Part shown: positions 14,501 through 24,333 of the stretch, one piece after another | Numbering within the stretch: position 1 is the stretch's first letter | Layout: each line of letters starts with the position of its first letter | Assembly (NCBI GenBank): GCA_033964015.1 | Contig: CM066918.1 | Coordinates: 30,728,595 to 30,792,594, forward strand | Source: Scolanthus callimorphus | Taxonomy: Eukaryota > Cnidaria > Anthozoa > Actiniaria > Edwardsiidae | Direction of reading: 5' to 3' | Length of the DNA: 64,000 nt | The notes under the pieces: model-generated | The model's database searches: none | Seen by the model: only the letters and a program-made list of their open reading frames with translations | Told to the model about the DNA's origin: nothing | Program-made: the position numbers and the translations under genes

Positions 14501-17500
14501 CTTGTTGACCGGTCTTAAAGCTTTGCTAGTTGCGCGCGCATACCTAAGAAAATGGTCTGCAGAATCGTATCAAGTAAAGTACGAAATCAGGATTACTTAA
14601 ATGTACCCTCAAAGAAAAACGAACACACCATTTTCCCGCGATGCTGACTGTCTAACTTATTAAGTTTTACTGCCGTGCAATTAGAATACATTGATGAGCA
14701 TGTGTGCTTGGCTGCTTGGGTCAGCGCAAGATTATGTTTACCTCAAATTGCCGTGCAGTTTCTCTTCCGCCATTATGTCTTGTATTAGTAGTCAATATTC
14801 CAATTTCCAGCTTGATTTTCTGTACTTAGGGACCTCTACTAGTACAACTGGCAACGTGCAGAGTCCAATTGGGCACAGGGCATGTAGTCCTATGGGCCAT
14901 CGCACACCCAGTCCTCTCCGCATTGCCAGAAGTCCCGTAATGGACACACGTGAGAGCCCCTGCCTACAAGGGTCCTCAGGGAGCTCCAGTCCTAAGAGTC
15001 CCACGGCTGGAAGTCCCCCGCCTTTACAAGAAGAAGGTAAAGGCCCTTGAGAAAAAAAAAGACTGTGTTGAATCATTTGGAAGCGATAAACCGGTCTAGA
15101 ATATATACGTCCCAGCCATTTTCAGATATTTCTCGCGTGTAGATTGATGAAAAATATTGATTTTTCATCAATATTTCATATAAATTCCATGGATGGACAG
15201 CTTCGAGTCGAATGCGAACGAGTCTAATGCTATCTATGTATTTGATATTTAAGCTTTTCACCTATCCCGCCAAAGAAGTGGAAGTGACCTCGACATAATG
15301 GTGAGTAATTGAAATGACGTGTCACGGTGCCATGTACTGCATACACATCCAAATTCGCGCTGCACAAATTCAAAACATCAAATTAAGTCCCCCATTCGCC
15401 CAGCCAATCAGGTTCTTGCTCTGTTTCGCCTAATGCAGTACATTGGCTTCCTTTGCCTGCTTTTTGTTTTTTTGTCCAAACGGATTTGCCAACCCAGATG
15501 TTTTTGGGAGTAATAAGGATTCCTTAAAGAGCCTGTGTCAGCCGCCATTTTAACAGCGTAGCAACAAGTCCGAGTCCATACAATTCCCATCGGCTTATTT
15601 AGAGAATATATAACAATTTTCTCGATCGAATTTGGCAAATCCAATCTGAAACTTTGTTTTTAGACGGTTATTACGAGATTTCTACACGTAATTCGTCCTC
15701 TGATATCGAACAAAAATAATAATGTAGTGACTGACACGGGTTCTTTTTAAAATTGCCGTGCTTTTGGTGAAACTAATACACTTTTATTCCACTCTCAACA
15801 GCAAGGAGCAAGTTCTAGTGGTAAGTAACTAAACCAACTGAGATCAAGTCTCAACACGACCTGAACAGAAAGAAAACAAGGATATAAGGCAGCACCGTAA
15901 TGCTAAGCCCTCGTAACATTACCCTCCTGACTCACTTCTCAATTCATTACTTTCGTTATTCGCCAGGAACTGATGAACGACAGACTGTAGAGATACTGTC
16001 TGGAGCCAAGAATGTTTGTCTTCAGTAAGTCCTTGAGACAGAGAAGTAATTATTATTAATAGGGTATTGGCATAGACACGGGTTTGTACTGAGAAAACCC
16101 TAGCAGAAGGCGTCACTCGCCAGCGTTCATTCATTCATTTTTCCGATTCTCTTTTACCATCACTGATTGCTTCCTCAATTCTCATCATTCGTTAGTGTGA
16201 CATTGCATTGAAGTTGTTAGGAGCCGTTTTCGTTTGATCTCTTGGAGTGAAAAGGTTCATTATCTGTTTTCCATGTCCTTTAGCACAAGCGACACAGGAG
16301 ACTCGGAGAGCCTTAGTTCATCTTTACGGTCAGCACTGTAAGTAGACCTTACTCATGTTTCTTATGGACATGGGCATAACCATACGTACTGGGCATAACC
16401 TGCCCATCTACATAAAGAATATTGCATAGGCACATTTATTTTTTTCCTCGAGGGCACGGTAACGAATCCTGCATTCTGATTGGTTCTTAGAGCGCGCGCG
16501 GGGGCAATATTTTCCCATCTCTGACCTAGGTCACGGTAACCATTTTCGCGCGCTTGTTTTCATCGAAAAAATGAAATTTTTAGTTGGAAAAAATAAATAA
16601 GTTATTTACCGGCTTTAGGTCGGTCCGTATAGGGAAAAACTGTGACCTCGGCCTGGAAAATGTTGACCTCGGCCTCCGGCCTCGGTCAACATATTCCAGC
16701 CCTCGGTCACAGTTTTTCCCTATACGGACCTCCCAGCCGGTAAATAACATATATTTATTACGTATTCATGTGTCCATGTTGTTGCTAAACCTTTTTTCTG
16801 CCTCTCTATACTTGCTGTAGATTCAACAAACTTCTGCTCAACCACCCACCTGTCTCGATTCCACCGGTATGTATCACTATTTACCCAGTATATATATCCC
16901 TTTTTACATGGCATGTATCACCATTTACCCTAAACCTATTTCAATAGAGAATGTGTTGGTCATTGGTCGTTTGGTTAATTTTTTGATAAACGGAAATATA
17001 ATGAAATATTCATTTTGCTTTCTGTAGATCGATGAATATGAACGAAAAAAGGAATTGGCGTCAAAAGGTTAGATTAATTATTGAGTTGCTGGTGAAGTTA
17101 GTAAGTTAGAACCAAGGGATCGTACGCCATTTCTACACTTTTACATTGAGATTCATTGGAGTACTATTCTTTATTTATGACAGCAATGCAGAAAAAAGTC
17201 CATTTCCCCGAGGTTCGAGTACCGACGAATTCATGGAGTGGATTGGGGTTCTCCAAATCTATGCCAGGGTCGGCTATTAAAGAGATGGTAAGGCACGTCA
17301 CTTTTCCTATGGAAATACTAAACCGGCCGTGTGTGTTCACTTGTCCTGTGTGTTGGGTTTGTCATGGGCAATGTTATTGGGTATCAATAGAAATGTACCG
17401 CAGTCAATTCCACTCTGTAACTCGGCTATACAAAACTAGTCTTCACGAGCGTGGAGCACATTATCCTCTAGTTAGGCCTGTCAGGGAAGTTTTTCGCAAG

Positions 17501-19803
17501 GTATCAATCAAACCTAGAGCCAGAAAGTCATGTGAGTTATGCTAGAGCTGGGGCAAGAGGTAGCCACGACTAAAAGTTGGAGTTGCGTGTGAGGTTGAAC
17601 AGTTTGGTTGGACATCAGTCACCATTCCTGAAAACACGAGCACTAGTGAGAAACGAGAATGGACTTGCAACCCTTTATTAGCAGACCCTAACTGCGCTTT
17701 ATTTGTTGATAGCTTGAGACAAAGGAGCGTTCCAAAGGAAACATGTTGCCATATTCTGGTCCGGACAACAGAGCTCTCCCTGAGGTACGTCATGCTACCA
17801 TTCATGTTTAGCTAATAGCCATAGATTTACGAGATATTAAGCTCCAAAACGTTTCCACATTTTTATTACGACTCTCGAGTCGACATTTATTTAGTTTCCT
17901 AGATGACAGTCAATCAAGTCTCGTCCAGCCGAAGAGGAAAGCTTAGAAATTTAGGTCAACAGCTGGTGACCATAATTCTGGACGCATTTGGATCATCAAC
18001 TAATCGCTTACAATCCCCAACATGAATGGTAATCGTGGCAATCGTTAGCGATTGATGCGCAGTAAGATGTTTGGAACGCAATAAACATCACAGTTTTATG
18101 ATTTGTTGTTGCAGCACCCAATGCCTTCATCGTCAATGATGCCGACACATGACTCGATGGTGGGTCGGGAGTCCCGAAGCAACAGTACTTCGGTTTATGA
18201 GGTGAACTGATTCATTTTTCCACAGTATATTATTCACTGTGTCATCGTGCATATTCAGCGATATCTGGTGAAAACGTATCTGTGAAGATGTGAAATCACT
18301 ATTCCCGAAAGTCCATCTAACAAGAATTATATTGTCGTGTCTTTTGCAAAAAGAAGCTCCAAATGATGAAAACTATCACTCGAGCTCCCTCTTGGATCGT
18401 TTGTGTAGGCTACATTTTGCCCCATTAGCACTCATTTTATTTCACTCACGTTTTTTTAAAAGGGTGCATGTGTGTACAATGATACATAGATAGTAGGTCC
18501 GTCTAACCACTTTCTTTTGTTATTTAAACAGACCTCAACGCATCTTGATTCAGAAGGTAATTATACTATAGCAACATCTTGTTCATCTTCCGCGAGAGTT
18601 GACTAAATACAGTCTACTTAAAAATGGCTTCTGCCTGTTGTATTCCTAATAAAGTCTGAAGATCGAGAGAATAATCCTCCTTGGAAGATCCATGCTCTAA
18701 AGGGTTAACCTAGTTTTTGTTTTCATTACAGCGACGTTTAACCCGACAGTAGGTGACTGGAGTCGTCATTCCAGCCATTCGTCACAGCCGACAACAGGTG
18801 AGATACCTTGGTTTACTCCTCTTTTGTACGGTAGTGTAGTATATTCAGCATTATATTGAGCATTCTATCTACAATGCATTAGTAATAGGCATTTACCCTT
18901 TGTCTTGATTGATTGTTTGTTTGTCTATCCCAGATCTAGAGAGCTTGTTTGACAGACTAGGGCTTTCCAAGTATTTTAGCAACTTTCAGGAACAGGAGGT
19001 GAGAAAGTTAAGAATATCTGCCATTGTCGTTTCTTCAATAAAAAGTTTATTAGAGATCCAGGGGTGAGGAATAATTTAGACATCTGATAATATGTATTGA
19101 CTCATGTTGTTATTCTTGTTATGCTTGTTCAATAGGTTGATCTTCAGACATTCATGACTCTTACGGACGAAGATCTGAACGTTCTTGGCGTCTGTACCTT
19201 TGGCGCAAGACGAAAACTCTTGATGGCTATACAAGGTGTGTGTGTAGCACGGTTAGCATAGGATCTATTGAATCACTGGCACTATGTAGTATCAGATCCA
19301 TAAGGATTTCATTGTGATACACAGACGCTCGCATAATATATTGCCCGTATCAGTCTTCGAAGGAGTGAAGCAGAAACGGAACCCCCCTTGAGCATCAGAA
19401 CCATAAGGATTTTATTGTGATACCCAGACGCTCGCATAATAGATTGCCCGTATCGGTCTTCGAAGGAGTGAAGAAGAAACGGAACCCCCCTTTGTAAAAA
19501 TCCTAGATCCTCCACTGCTACCTTTTATGATAGCGGGGTTCTAGGTCTCTTTAGGATCTTCCCTTCTTAGATACGACGTCCATTGTTTCCTTCTGCCTGC
19601 GTACAAATTTCGTTTGAACTAAGGAAAATATTTGTGTCTACTTTTGTTGTTGTTTTTATTCAGACCTGAAAAAGAAGCAAATGGGAGGGCCACGTCAGTC
19701 CATTCCTCCTAACCCTAGTCCTCAACCGTCGTATTCAGACAGCACAAGAACAAGCCGAACGGCTTCTTTCTCAAGAGTTGCCAGTCTTAGTGGGCGATGG
19801 TGA
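1075..19803 (+). CDS. BICC1: Bicaudal-C homologue, KH and SAM domain RNA-binding protein (complete, 31 coding exons)
   Basis: RNA-binding translational regulator of the Bicaudal-C family. Family members bind 3' UTRs through N-terminal KH domains, recruit CCR4-NOT, and self-assemble in cytoplasmic foci through a C-terminal SAM domain. I joined 31 GT-AG exons in phase to give 2817 nt, 938 residues plus TGA (human BICC1 is about 974). Residues 64-143 are KH1 (FRVDRRKLEQMLQ, then WPSKLKIGAKSKK). Residues 144-214 are KH2 with GKGG at 163-166. Residues 215-291 are a KH-like segment, and 292-380 are KH3 with GRNG at 312-315. Residues 406-650 are Ser/Pro-rich. A conserved motif (WSGLGFSKSMP) lies near 737-747, the SAM domain spans about 838-895, and the protein ends in SLSGRW like its relatives. 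The start at 1075 is the first in-frame Met of the exon encoding the family's conserved N-terminus; an upstream non-coding exon is possible. The gene is convergent with IVD. Confidence 0.96.
4839..5466 (+). repeat. Triplicated 176-bp segment with decoy copies of the BICC1 exon 4 acceptor
   Basis: Copies start at 4839, 5015 and 5191, a period of 176 bp. Each complete copy ends in the same polypyrimidine tract and CCACCTAG acceptor followed by the first bases of exon 4. Decoy acceptors end at 4991 and 5167; the functional one ends at 5466. The third copy is interrupted by about 120 unrelated bases after 5272. A decoy acceptor would encode DPHIKVYSSFW and soon reach a TGA, so it would truncate the protein inside KH1. 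Confidence 0.9.
6041..7733 (+). CDS. BICC1: BICC1 exons 5-7 (KH2)
   Basis: Exon 5 is 6041-6125 (SNRVTLKMDVSHTDHSHIIG then KGGYNIKK), exon 6 is 6385-6458 (VMQDTGCHIHFPDSNRG and on), and exon 7 is 7680-7733 (VSIAGQPLGVECARKNIR). Phases 1, 0, 0 keep the frame. GKGG is the canonical RNA-gripping loop of this KH domain. These are among the most conserved stretches of the family and are nearly residue for residue alignable with vertebrate BICC1. Confidence 0.96.
6752..7552. mobile_element. DNA transposon remnant with ~200-bp inverted arms in BICC1 intron 6
   Basis: The left arm (about 6752-6960) and the right arm (about 7350-7552) are long imperfect inverted repeats. For example, GGAGGCACGCTA in the left arm pairs with TAGCGTGCCTCC in the right, and GTAGCGaAAGCTAGA with its complement. 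About 390 bases lie between them, with no transposase recognised. This is a fold-back or long-TIR non-autonomous element. The outer border is uncertain by tens of bases. Confidence 0.75.
7787..7870 (+). mobile_element. LINE/SINE-type 3' tail ending in ATT repeats
   Basis: The sequence reads GTAAAGCGCC, then TATGGCGCTATATAAAT, then a run of ATT/TTA trinucleotides. This tail layout is widespread at the 3' ends of L2/CR1-like LINEs and the SINEs that borrow it in marine animals. Only the tail is recognisable; no body or ORF is seen. It lies in BICC1 intron 7. Confidence 0.55.
8335..10572 (+). CDS. BICC1: BICC1 exons 8-10 (KH-like middle segment)
   Basis: Exon 8 is 8335-8454 (EMLPLVLTFDLPL to NVAISFKQ), exon 9 is 9580-9645 (RPRSGTQTVIVRGCQQQVSA and IK), and exon 10 is 10528-10572 (EAIMRLVEHFTGNIA). 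All three are phase 0. They correspond to the family segment between the second and third classical KH domains. Exon 9 is more diverged than its neighbours (TVIVRG is the anchor), so its 5' border carries the most uncertainty. Confidence 0.9.
8644..8693. mobile_element. Single end of the 11.5-kb-type fold-back element
   Basis: AAATCAAATATC, an A-rich run and GGCTCGCAGGCT closely resemble the right arm of the fold-back at 11450-11573 (AAATCAAATATCCGAAAA ... GGCTAGCAGGCT). Only one arm is seen here. It lies in BICC1 intron 8. Confidence 0.45.
9175..9408. mobile_element. piggyBac-like MITE, copy 1 (BICC1 intron 8)
   Basis: A 234-bp element bounded by TTAA on both sides, with inverted ends AGAGCCTGTGTCAGCC and GGCTGACACAGGCTCT. 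TTAA target duplications are the hallmark of piggyBac elements. There is no ORF of note, so it is non-autonomous. A second copy in opposite orientation is at 15524-15750 and aligns along its length with divergence. Confidence 0.8.
10387..10438 (+). repeat. Two-copy 26-bp tandem duplication
   Basis: The 26-bp unit starting GCTCCTACGAGACTATAG is present twice without a gap (10387 and 10413). It is in BICC1 intron 9, upstream of exon 10. Confidence 0.9.
11450..11573. mobile_element. Fold-back MITE with AGCCTGC ends (BICC1 intron 10)
   Basis: Ends AGCCTGCTCTCCAG and CTGGAG...AGCAGGCT are inverted repeats, and the internal arms CGGATATTTGATTTTT and AAAAATCAAATATCCG pair almost perfectly. The total length is 124 bp with a short GC-rich loop. 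It has no coding capacity. Confidence 0.75.
11657..13157 (+). CDS. BICC1: BICC1 exons 11-14 (KH3)
   Basis: Exon 11 is 11657-11766, exon 12 12151-12247, exon 13 12944-13004 and exon 14 13084-13157. Exon 11 encodes SSVPVSMQIDIAPQHHLFII then GRNGANIKQI, giving the canonical GXXG loop of the third KH domain. Exon 12 encodes VNFPDPNGTQRKGVVFLTGT, exon 13 GCLPLVLMFDLREEDGDIDA, and exon 14 MKLNKVMDKYDVFVSVKPKP. Phases 2, 0, 1, 0 are consistent, and the order is the same as in vertebrate BICC1. Confidence 0.96.
13352..15036 (+). CDS. BICC1: BICC1 exons 15-18 (end of KH region and Ser/Pro-rich linker)
   Basis: Exon 15 is 13352-13643, exon 16 13836-13925, exon 17 14213-14353 and exon 18 14830-15036. 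All four end in phase 1. Exon 15 begins SVIIKSAERNADNVYLARME, matching the family's SVIVKSVERNALNMYEAR region, then turns Ser/Pro-rich. Exon 17 holds a proline run (SPSPPPLPPPG). Exon 18 is SP/GHR repeat-rich (SPIGHRACSPMGHRTPSP). Such low-complexity linkers are typical between the KH and SAM regions. The exon 16 donor (AGGG|gttcgt) was chosen for phase and is weak. Confidence 0.85.
13950..14082. mobile_element. Fold-back MITE in BICC1 intron 16
   Basis: The arms TTTTAGAAAATAACG (left) and GTTATTTTCTAAAA (right) are inverted repeats, with inner matching pieces GCGCGAAATC and GATTTCGCGC. About 130 bp in total, with no ORF. Confidence 0.65.
15524..15750. mobile_element. piggyBac-like MITE, copy 2 (BICC1 intron 18)
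   Basis: The element is flanked by TTAA (15524-15527 and 15747-15750). The left end AGAGCCTGTGTCAGCC is identical to copy 1; the right end has diverged (GACACGGGTTCTTT). The internal sequence matches copy 1 at 9175-9408 in the reverse orientation, including the motif around GAAACTTTGTTTTTAGA. Confidence 0.75.
15806..19235 (+). CDS. BICC1: BICC1 exons 19-30 (linker and SAM domain)
   Basis: Exons: 15806-15820, 15967-16024, 16284-16337, 16821-16866, 17028-17067, 17184-17287, 17713-17784, 18115-18201, 18532-18556, 18732-18797, 18934-18998, 19136-19235. Exon 19 is a 15-nt microexon (GASSS). Exon 20 has RQTVEILSGAKN, matching the family's RQTVELLQGTKN. Exon 24 has VRVPTNSWSGLGFSKSMP. Exon 26 has SRSNSTS. 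Exons 29-30 form the SAM domain (DLESLFDRLGLSKYFSNFQE, then QTFMTLTDEDLNVLG and FGARRKLLMAIQ). Exon 25 (LETKERSKGNMLPYSGPDNR ALPE) is placed on splice sites and phase only; its sequence is not conserved enough to be certain. Confidence 0.88.
16601..16748. mobile_element. Near-perfect 148-bp palindromic fold-back element (BICC1 intron 21)
   Basis: GTTATTTACCGGC at the left end and GCCGGTAAATAAC at the right end are perfect complements. The internal arms (GGTCCGTATAGGGAAAAACT and its complement, then TGACCTCGG/CCTCGGTCA pairs) fold back with a very short centre. A GC-rich stretch with GCGCGCGC lies just upstream (16490-16500). No ORF is seen. Confidence 0.8.
19289..19494 (+). repeat. Two-copy ~104-bp tandem duplication in BICC1 intron 30
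   Basis: Two adjacent units (19289-19390 and 19394-19494) both run from CATAAGGATTT through GACGCTCGCATAAT to GAAACGGAACCCCCCTT, with a few substitutions. It lies between the last SAM exon and the terminal exon, and has no coding role that I can see. Confidence 0.85.
19664..19803 (+). CDS. BICC1: BICC1 terminal exon 31
   Basis: The acceptor TTATTCAG at 19656-19663 leads into DLKKKQMGGPRQSIPPNPSP, and the exon ends RVASLSGRW then TGA at 19801-19803. The final SGRW is a family signature: vertebrate BICC1 proteins end in SVSGRW. No strong AATAAA is seen close downstream, so the 3' UTR end is not defined. Confidence 0.95.
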
Positions 19804-20665
19804 TGGAGTCACTTCCGGTGTATCTTTGCTGAAGGAAGTTTCGATAACATTGAAAGGATGAAAGAAATATCAACTCGCCATATCCATGGCTTGCAGTTGT
19901 TACTCCTGGTAGGGAGTTATTATATCAAAGTGTCCCAAAAAGTAATATATTCGAGCAAATCGGGCCGAGTTTGGAGATTGATAGAGTATACTGGCTATAT
20001 AGAAGTCCTATGGAACTCAGAAATTCGCTCAGTTATTGGGTCGAAAATATAATGCCAGCGGCGAAATTATTGATGGAATATGATATTGGAGATGCTATCA
20101 AGAAAGAAATGGCCCTGCTTATTTAGTCAATTGTTGGGCAGGCGGGGCTGAAGAGGATATTTTACGAAACGGTAGCGGAGAATGTCCTGGCCCAGCAAGT
20201 ATGTAGAAAATAATTACGAAATGGTTTTATGAACAATATTAATGAAAGATTTTTTATGATCAGGTCGAGTTTCTAGGAATAAGAAAATGAAACAGAAGCA
20301 TTCAAATTTGTTATTGGTCTCGGTTGTTCTGGTTTCTAAAGTGAATTGTCAGGGTGGATTAGTGTAACAGAAGGAACAACTGGGGGTGTTAGTAATTCAC
20401 TGACGGAATATCAGACTGCGATGAGGCACGTTTTGGAATCTGAGATCCTTGCTTTATGGTCCAGCTTTCTATCTTGCCACGAGGCTTAGGGGAATGAAAC
20501 CAAGAAACTAATTTATTACTCCCTCAGCTTCAATGTGATATAATCTGTTTTGTCCCTCTAGGCCTCGAAGCTAGGTTAGATTTTTTGTATAAATTTTCCC
20601 ATTGTTTTGTAAAATGTCGAATCTGCCTTATAATTGCAACTGAACCGTCGTTAAGCTGTCTGATA

Positions 20666-20965
20666 CAGGGGCGTAGCCAGCACTTATGAGAGGGGGGGTT
20701 CCAAAATTCAAAAAATAAAAAACTCCACATAAATCGGACGTTTTTTGCGTTCTCGCCACAGGAAACCCAGCCAAAAATATTGATCTCGGGAAAAAACTAG
20801 CGTTTGAAGAAATTTGCTACATTTTATTGGAGCTTTTATTTGTTGTCTATTAAATATTTACCGAATTTTAGTAGTAAGTCGGTCCAGAACAGAGGCGAGG
20901 GGGGTTCCGCTGCGGGAGAGGGGGGGTTCCGGAACCCCTGGAACCCCCCCCTGGCTACGCCCCTG
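20666..20965. mobile_element. hAT-like MITE with CAGGGGCGTAGCCAG ends
   Basis: A 300-bp element begins CAGGGGCGTAGCCAG and ends CTGGCTACGCCCCTG, a perfect 15-bp terminal inverted repeat, followed inward by G-rich/C-rich tracts. It is flanked on both sides by TGATA. The CAGGGGCGTAGCCAG end is characteristic of hAT-superfamily non-autonomous elements. A 5-bp rather than 8-bp duplication would suit the hAT5 type, or a decayed 8-bp one. Confidence 0.8.
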
Positions 20966-21825
20966 TGATATTTCGCCAGTGTTGTAAGATTTGGTTTACG
21001 AAGGGGCCTTCCATACAATTGTATGAGTCGTACGGGTCGAATTTAGGACTATAGAAAGTAATTATCTTCAATGTGATTTATTGATCCGACGCATACTACT
21101 GCATGGACCCGGTCCTCGATAACGCAAAACGAGTAAATTAAGAGGGATGTTAATATCCATAAGTGTACGTATATTAATATAATCGTATGCATACGTCGAG
21201 CTCTTCTAGGTGTGGCTGCACAGACCGGGTTTGGTTCTTTCTGTTGCGGTCACATGTTCGTGTTTTGGTTGCTAAGCAACCTTCGGGATATGGTTAAGGA
21301 ATTGATTTTGTCAAAGAAAGCTATGATTTCAAGCCTTTTAGCTCGTTTGTTTTCTATACTGACTATCCAACAGAAATATTATTTTTGACTTAGTTGGAAT
21401 CAATGCTTTGCATTTCTACGTAATATTATATTTTGGTCATTTTAATGTATTTTCAACAAAGATTTCTCGGTACAAAATATAATTCGGAATCGGTCAATCA
21501 AGTTTATATAAATTTTGCGATTTCGATGCAAAAATATTAAAAACAGAAAAACAAAATAAAACAAAAACAAATGGAAACTGAGAGAAGATGCGTTTTAATG
21601 TATTCTTTCAGATTGAAAACGTAGCATCTAGAATTAGGCTTTCCATACAAAAATGCCCGTTTAGTTGTTCGGAGAATGCCTAGCTCCGTTAGCCGATTAA
21701 ACAAATCATTTGCATGTTTTAAGTGATTCGACTGTCGCATGAACGTGACGACTAAATAATTCACGACACCTAACAAACGCTAATCCAGACAAAAACCCTA
21801 CAAGTAGCGTGCTTTAATTTGGCTC

Positions 21826-21935
21826 TACCTCCGTGTAACAACCTGTGTATTGTCCACGATTTGCTTCACAAAGCCTCTTTTGTTCAATAACTGAACACAA
21901 TGGTGACCTCTGGCAATGGTTCTTACACGGAGGTA
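21826..21935. mobile_element. 110-bp MITE, GTGTAA-ended family, copy 1
   Basis: TACCTCCGTGTAA at the left and TTACACGGAGGTA at the right are perfect inverted repeats. The interior (ACCTGTGTATTGTCCACGA, then GAACACAATGGTGACCTCTG) is shared with the element at 23238-23375. Confidence 0.75.
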
Positions 21936-22492
21936 TACCCTTTTATTTGACTAGGATCTACCCTTGATTTGCAATTTTAATAAAAATTATAGTTAATATT
22001 TAATACAGCAATAATGAAGACGAGCTGGTGCAATATTTGCCGCAATACTTTAGTAAACTTTTTTGGAAACGACCCTAGAGAAATCTAAAGATTTTACCTC
22101 TTTCGATATATGTGTTTCATAGCCTACTATGTCATCCTATTTCTACAATATATAAACACACTAAAAGTCATTATCTTAAGTTCTCAGGTCTCTAAAATCC
22201 GAAATGAAATGAAATGAAATCCGAACAATGAAAGTTGAAAGTGAAAGTCCTAGTAGCTTCCTATTTTTATGTTTGTAAACTGATAATTGACACCGATGTG
22301 TTGCACATCTGATCCACATCTCTGAGAGCTCATTGAATCTTCCTGGCTGAATTTTGATACTTATGTTCCGTGACGATGCACAAACAAAAGGATTCCTCTG
22401 AAAAATGGAACAAAGAGATGGTACAATAACATGTTAGGTTTCATAACCATCCCACTATAGAAACTATGCTTCCAGAAATGTCTTTTCGCCAT

Positions 22493-22627
22493 CCAATTCA
22501 GATCATGTGATGATTCCTTTGGGTGGCTACAATTGTCAAATTGTTCTCACTCGACCGATTGCACGAGTGTATGTGCAGAACTAACAAAAGTATCCATCCA
22601 AAGGAATCATCACATGATCTGAATTGG
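22493..22627. mobile_element. 135-bp element with ~33-bp near-perfect inverted repeats
   Basis: The left arm starts CCAATTCAGATCATGTGATG and continues ATTCCTTTGG; the right arm is its complement ending CATCACATGATCTGAATTGG. The ~65-bp middle has no recognised function. It looks like a MITE or cruciform-forming element. Confidence 0.75.
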
Positions 22628-23237
22628 TGGCAACAAGATGTAAAAACCGTTAGCCGATTTGGTATATGTACCTCATCCAAGGAAAGTTCGGATATACACA
22701 CGATAACATCTGCTATCGCCAATTTCGTAGGGGTTGCTTTTGCAATGAAAAACATATGTCGGAAGAGGTATCAGGGATATTTAATTATTCGACTACTGCC
22801 TCAAGAAAAGAACTGAGTGCTTTAAATTAAATTCAGGTATGGGGCATTTAATCACGTCAATACTATTTTGATATTCTCTAGTCCCCTATGCTTTTAGTCT
22901 TCTTAAATTTAAACAAGAACGAAATAAAACAGAAGAAAAAAAAACAAGAAAATAAAAATGCCCTATGGAAACTTGTTTCTTGAAGTTACAGAAGATACGA
23001 GTGTCATCTTTGGCTTTTGGAAATTACACAAATAATTGTTGTCAATTTCATGACATTGTGGGTGATTTCTAAGTACTTCAAAATTCGATTTCACTGTTTC
23101 ATGTTATTAGAAAAGATTTCCTTTGACAAGATATCGAAAACGGGCACAGCAGTTTGCAAGATCAGGAAGATGGATCTTGGCATAAGATTTTTGTCCACTT
23201 TTTACTCGAACTGCTGGCGGGTTACTTATTAAGAACG

Positions 23238-23375
23238 GTTTACCCCGGTGTAAGAACCTGTGTATTGTTCACGAATTGCGCCACAGCGTTTTTTTGTTTG
23301 GTAGAACGAATCATGATGAAATAGGAATTGAACACAAAGGTGTCCTCTGGGAATGGTTCTTACACCAGGTTAAAC
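23238..23375. mobile_element. MITE, GTGTAA-ended family, copy 2
   Basis: GTTTACCCCGGTGTAAGAACC and its right-end counterpart GGTTCTTACACCAGGTTAAAC are imperfect inverted repeats. The interior ACCTGTGTATTGTTCACGA and GAACACAAAGGTGTCCTCTG aligns with copy 1. Confidence 0.7.
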
Positions 23376-24333
23376 CCAAACCCTCTTACCAGCTTTCTTT
23401 GATATAAAACTTGTCATAAATAAATGTTCTGATCTCCTAAAGTACATTCGTGATGTAGATAGAAAAGTCATCATTAATATCAACTCCACCATTTTCTCTG
23501 CATTTTGGAAGGCTTCAGATATCTTATATTTTCATAATTCTGTGGAATCTCTCCTCACGCGCCAACAGCTCCCATCAATCAAACTTGCGAACGTGATCCC
23601 AGCAAGTCCCAAAAAAGTTTCTCTTGATGAAAAAATTCAAGATGTCATAAGTCCATGTTATCCTCGAGAATAGGGTACAAGTGTTACCGAAGAAAACAGT
23701 TGGGTTGATTTTCGGGAGTTTGACTGGTGCAAGTACAACCGCTGTTTGTCGATTGGAGCGAGCTCGAATCTCCACATAATTATGAAAACGGGTGTAATGC
23801 AGAGATATGGTGAGGATTAAAATAAAATCAAGCTATTAAAATGTGAAGAATTGTCAGATGTGTAAAAGAGTTATGATTTTTGCATGTACAAATACAGAAA
23901 TTTATTTAATTCTAGTGTGATTGTCGTTGTATAGTCCCAATAGATCGGGTATGTATCCGCGCTACTTGTCATAGCTGTCAACTCACCCGCATTGGCCGGG
24001 TGTCACATGATTTTGAAGCCTGTCACCTGCCACATAAGGGAGATTCTCAAGATTTTCGATAAAGTTGGGTTGACAGGTATGACTTGTTGACCATTCGTTC
24101 TTGCGAATTAACCATCGTTGGTCAGTACATCAAATTAGACAATCTGGTAATTTTAAAAATGTTTTGACATTACAAAAAAATTATCGCAAGTCTTGTTTGA
24201 CGGTTGCTGCACGCCTAGGAAGAAAAAGGAACCTGATTGGCTAATTCAGCTGGCAGGAGTATGGAACTGAAATGTCACATGATCAAAATCTGTGTGAGCA
24301 TCAGCGGAAAACGTCCGTAGAACTCTACGCCTG

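Noticed and set aside
22523..22816. 97-codon + strand frame.
   Set aside because: It begins inside an inverted-repeat element and has no recognisable domain.
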